Assembly (NCBI GenBank): GCA_024699005.1
Contig: JAILQN010000137.1
Location: 1-8,096 of the forward strand
Direction: 5' to 3'
Source of the DNA: Clostridia bacterium
Lineage (GTDB): Bacteria; Bacillota_A; Clostridia; Oscillospirales; Acutalibacteraceae
DNA: 8,096 bases
Shown: positions 5,720-8,096 of the stretch, piece by piece
How positions within the stretch are numbered: position 1 is the stretch's first letter
Layout of the letters: each line of letters opens with the position of its first letter
Translations under genes and position numbers: made by a program
Notes under the pieces: model-generated
What the model was told of the DNA's origin: nothing
The model's database searches: none
The model's input: the letters and a program-made list of their open reading frames with translations, nothing else

Positions 5720-7201
5720 ATGATTGATTTCAATAACCTCAATCAGTACAGAGAAAACAACCGCATAGAGGCAAAAAAAGCTCTCGGCGGTTTGCCGAAA
5801 AGCATTTGGGAAACTTATTCTGCTTTCGCCAACACTCTCGGCGGGATCATCCTGCTTGGCGTTGCGGAAAACGACGATAAATCATTTTCCGCCGTTGATC
5901 TTCCCTCTCCTGAAAAACTGATCAAAGAGTTCTGGGATTCTGTGAATAATCCGAAAACAGTCAGTATCAACATCATGTCGGACAAGGACGTATTTATTGA
6001 AGAATCGGAAGGTAAAAAAATAGTAGTTATTAACGTTCCGCGCGCAGACCGCGCTTATCGTCCCGTGTATATCGACGGCAATCCGTTGAATACGTATCGC
6101 CGTAACGGGGAAGGCGATTACAAATGCACAAAAGAAGAGTATCAGTCGATGGTTCGTGATTCCTCTGTCAGGACACAGGACATGCTTGTACTCACTGAAA
6201 TGGATTATTCGGTTTTCAATTATGAGAGCATCGGCGGATTTCGGCGCCGTATGCGGTTTTCCCGTCCCGGGCATGTGTGGGAATCGCTCGAAGATGATGA
6301 TTTTCTGCTTAAGATCGGGGCAGCCGGAATAGGAAATGACGGAAAAAAACATCCGACAGCAGCCGGGCTTTTAATGTTCGGTAATGAGTATGATATCGTC
6401 AGGGAATACAATGATTATTTTCTTGATTATCAGGAACAATATGACCCTCACAACAGATGGACCGACAGAATAATATCTTCATCCGGAGACTGGAGCGGGA
6501 ATATTTTTGATTTCTATTTCAGGGTATATAATAAACTGCAGCAGGATATCAAAACTCCGTTTATGCTGAACGGGATCACCAGAGTTGAAGATACTCCGGT
6601 GCATCAGGCGCTGCGTGAAGCTCTTGTGAATTGCCTTGTTAATGCTGATTATTACGGCAGACGCGGCGTTGTTGTTATAAAGAGACCGGAAATGCTTTCT
6701 TTTTCGAATCCCGGCAACCTGCGGATCGAGTTGAGCGCAGCGATCAGCGGCGGCGTTTCCGATCCACGGAACAGTGCGATCCTTAAAATGTTCAATTTTA
6801 TAGATATCGGAGAGAGAGCCGGAAGCGGAATACCGAATATATATCGGGTCTGGAATGAACAAAAAATGCCGGCTCCGATAATATCTGAGGAATTTGATCC
6901 AGACAGGGTTACCTTGATTTTGCCGATTACGTCGGCGATAATCGGCGATAAATCGGCGATAACGAATAATAATGAAGGATCGGCGATAAAAACCGGCGAT
7001 AAATCGGCGATAAACGCTGCTGCCCGGGAAAATATTCTTTATTATCTTACGGATCATCCGGACGGCAGGACGGCTGAAATTGCAGAATATCTCGGATTGG
7101 GAGAGTCCCGCACACGGGACTACATGAGAATCCTGACCGAAGAAGGTTTGCTTGAATCATTCGGAGCAAACAGAAACCGGAGATACAGACTTAAAAGATA
7201 A
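5720..7201 (+). CDS. AlbA_2/ATP-binding predicted transcriptional regulator (COG2865-like)
   Basis: This encodes a 493-residue protein of the Schlafen/AlbA_2-type group. The AlbA_2 domain (about 11-125) shows NRIEAKKAL with E17, then FANTLGGIILLGVAE (36-50). A middle region (150-290) has no motif I can name. An HATPase_c_4-like part (about 292-385) carries LREALVNCLVNADY with E300 and N304, and later GERAGSGIPNI. A repetitive linker (404-432) reads SAIIGDKSAI...GSAIKTGDKSAI. A winged helix-turn-helix closes the protein (about 434-493). The family is generally annotated as a predicted regulator; its ligand and targets are mostly unknown, and some relatives occur in phage-defence or stress settings. 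The start at 5720 is chosen for GAGG nine bases upstream; ATGs at 5681 and 5705 lack such a site. It is monocistronic between two terminators. The linker DNA holds six exact 9-base repeats. Confidence 0.88.
   Translation: MIDFNNLNQYRENNRIEAKKALGGLPKSIWETYSAFANTLGGIILLGVAENDDKSFSAVDLPSPEKLIKEFWDSVNNPKTVSINIMSDKDVFIEESEGKKIVVINVPRADRAYRPVYIDGNPLNTYRRNGEGDYKCTKEEYQSMVRDSSVRTQDMLVLTEMDYSVFNYESIGGFRRRMRFSRPGHVWESLEDDDFLLKIGAAGIGNDGKKHPTAAGLLMFGNEYDIVREYNDYFLDYQEQYDPHNRWTDRIISSSGDWSGNIFDFYFRVYNKLQQDIKTPFMLNGITRVEDTPVHQALREALVNCLVNADYYGRRGVVVIKRPEMLSFSNPGNLRIELSAAISGGVSDPRNSAILKMFNFIDIGERAGSGIPNIYRVWNEQKMPAPIISEEFDPDRVTLILPITSAIIGDKSAITNNNEGSAIKTGDKSAINAAARENILYYLTDHPDGRTAEIAEYLGLGESRTRDYMRILTEEGLLESFGANRNRRYRLKR
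6932..7016 (+). repeat. Six copies of CGGCGATAA inside the AlbA_2-type gene
   Basis: Exact copies of CGGCGATAA begin at 6933, 6943, 6954, 6981, 6994 and 7005, giving steps of 10, 11, 27, 13 and 11 bases. Four copies are read as (S)AI and two as (I/T)GDK, so the same DNA word is used in two reading frames, alternating within a 21-base, seven-codon unit. The array lies in the linker between the ATPase-like part and the helix-turn-helix. It is a direct repeat, not a palindrome, and has no CRISPR-like spacers. Confidence 0.9.
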
Positions 7202-7213
7202 AGACGAAACATA

Positions 7214-7255
7214 TCTGCTCTAAATAAACTGAATTATAAAAGTTTTTCGAGCAGA
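7214..7255. repeat. 42-base imperfect dyad after the AlbA_2-type gene
   Basis: TCTGCTC (7214-7220) and GAGCAGA (7249-7255) are inverted; inside them AAACT (7226-7230) and AGTTT (7241-7245) form a second inverted pair around an AT-rich centre. No T-run follows, so it is not a normal terminator. It begins 13 bases after the stop at 7201. Size and symmetry would suit a protein binding site, for example for the recombinase, but this is only a suggestion. Confidence 0.45.
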
Positions 7256-7311
7256 ATACCGGCAGGACGTTATCAGATTGCTGACAGAACGCGGCATATA
7301 TCCCCGACAAA

Positions 7312-7334
7312 ACCGAAACTTTGCGATTTTCGGT
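7312..7334. repeat. Inverted repeat before the terminator
   Basis: ACCGAAA (7312-7318) and TTTCGGT (7328-7334) are perfect 7-base inverted repeats around a nine-base loop, ten bases before the terminator hairpin at 7344. No T-run follows on the plus strand. Confidence 0.5.
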
Positions 7335-7343
7335 CAGAATAAG

Positions 7344-7370
7344 GCTTCGGCGTTGTGCCGGAGCTTTTTT
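7344..7370 (+). terminator. Rho-independent terminator
   Basis: GCTTCGGC (7344-7351) pairs with GCCGGAGC (7357-7364) around GTTGT, with one T-G pair; six T follow at 7365-7370. It is the first clear terminator after the AlbA_2-type gene, though 142 bases past its stop, so the transcript would carry a long tail holding the dyads above. Confidence 0.88.
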
Positions 7371-7381
7371 ATAACGCTTTT

Positions 7382-7420
7382 GCAGGGGCGGGCATGACCG
7401 CCCGGGGCATTCCTGTTTTT
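7382..7420. repeat. GC-rich palindrome, REP-like
   Basis: GGGCGG (7386-7391) and CCGCCC (7398-7403) are inverted around GCATGA; CAGG (7383-7386) and CCTG (7412-7415) form an outer pair, followed by five T (7416-7420). It stands out by GC content between AT-rich stretches. Such GC-rich GGGCGG...CCGCCC words look like dispersed intergenic repeats, but only one copy is in this window, so that reading cannot be tested here. It could also act as a second terminator. Confidence 0.5.
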
Positions 7421-7425
7421 ATAAT
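7420..7425 (+). promoter_or_regulatory. Candidate -10 box of the serine recombinase gene
   Basis: A perfect TATAAT lies 50 bases before the recombinase ATG. The place for a -35 box falls within the GC-rich palindrome and shows no TTGACA-like sequence, so the promoter would be weak, activator-dependent or not real. Confidence 0.3.
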
Positions 7426-7448
7426 TTCAATCAAAGAAAGGATGATGA

Positions 7449-8084
<636 letters not shown>

Positions 8085-8096
8085 GGTCTGCTTTTT

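Noticed and set aside
6932..7016. CRISPR array
   Set aside because: The repeats are only 9 bases, with irregular 1-18 base gaps, and lie inside a coding frame; no cas genes are present.
6479..7057. 192-residue open frame on the minus strand with arginine- and tyrosine-rich repeats
   Set aside because: It mirrors the AlbA_2-type gene; the repeated peptide is the reverse reading of the CGGCGATAA array.
7227..7345. Remnant of a coding gene
   Set aside because: Short readable stretches occur in more than one frame but are broken by stops, with no recognisable family.

Overview
The window looks like a chromosomal segment of a low-to-moderate GC Firmicute of the Clostridia type. The evidence is the short Clostridia-like ribosomal protein L17, strong AGGAGG-type ribosome binding sites, TTGACT/TATTAT sigma-A style promoters and many simple rho-independent terminators. 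No species can be named from sequence alone.

Layout: (1) 1-454 is the end of the ribosomal protein operon, rplQ plus its terminator. (2) 540-795 holds a minus-strand small-protein gene of 43 codons with its own Shine-Dalgarno sequence, candidate promoter and terminator. (3) 837-3066 is a minus-strand two-component system, with the histidine kinase upstream and an OmpR/PhoB-type regulator downstream, overlapping by ATGA; a cluster of nested palindromes and a terminator-like hairpin follow. (4) 3118-3561 is a minus-strand gene for a 108-residue protein I do not recognise, with a good promoter and a strong terminator. (5) 3581-5354 is a divergent ilvD (dihydroxy-acid dehydratase, branched-chain amino acid synthesis), preceded by an AT-rich palindrome resembling a CodY-type operator. 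(6) 5371-5538 is a second, partial copy of the end of rplQ together with its terminator, placed 16 bases after the ilvD stop codon. (7) 5577-7201 is an ATP-binding, AlbA_2/HTH-type predicted regulator (COG2865-like); its linker is encoded by six exact 9-base repeats read in two frames. (8) 7344-8084 is a terminator, a GC-rich palindrome and a small serine recombinase of the resolvase/invertase group.

The genes do not form one pathway. The left edge is housekeeping, the middle is sensing plus amino acid synthesis, and the right third (AlbA_2 regulator, palindromes, serine recombinase) has the look of accessory DNA. The two most informative oddities are the rplQ tail duplication, which brackets the block from 402 to 5370 and supplies ilvD with a terminator, and the roughly helical-turn-spaced repeat array inside the AlbA_2 gene. 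I saw no complete mobile element, CRISPR array, tRNA or rRNA.
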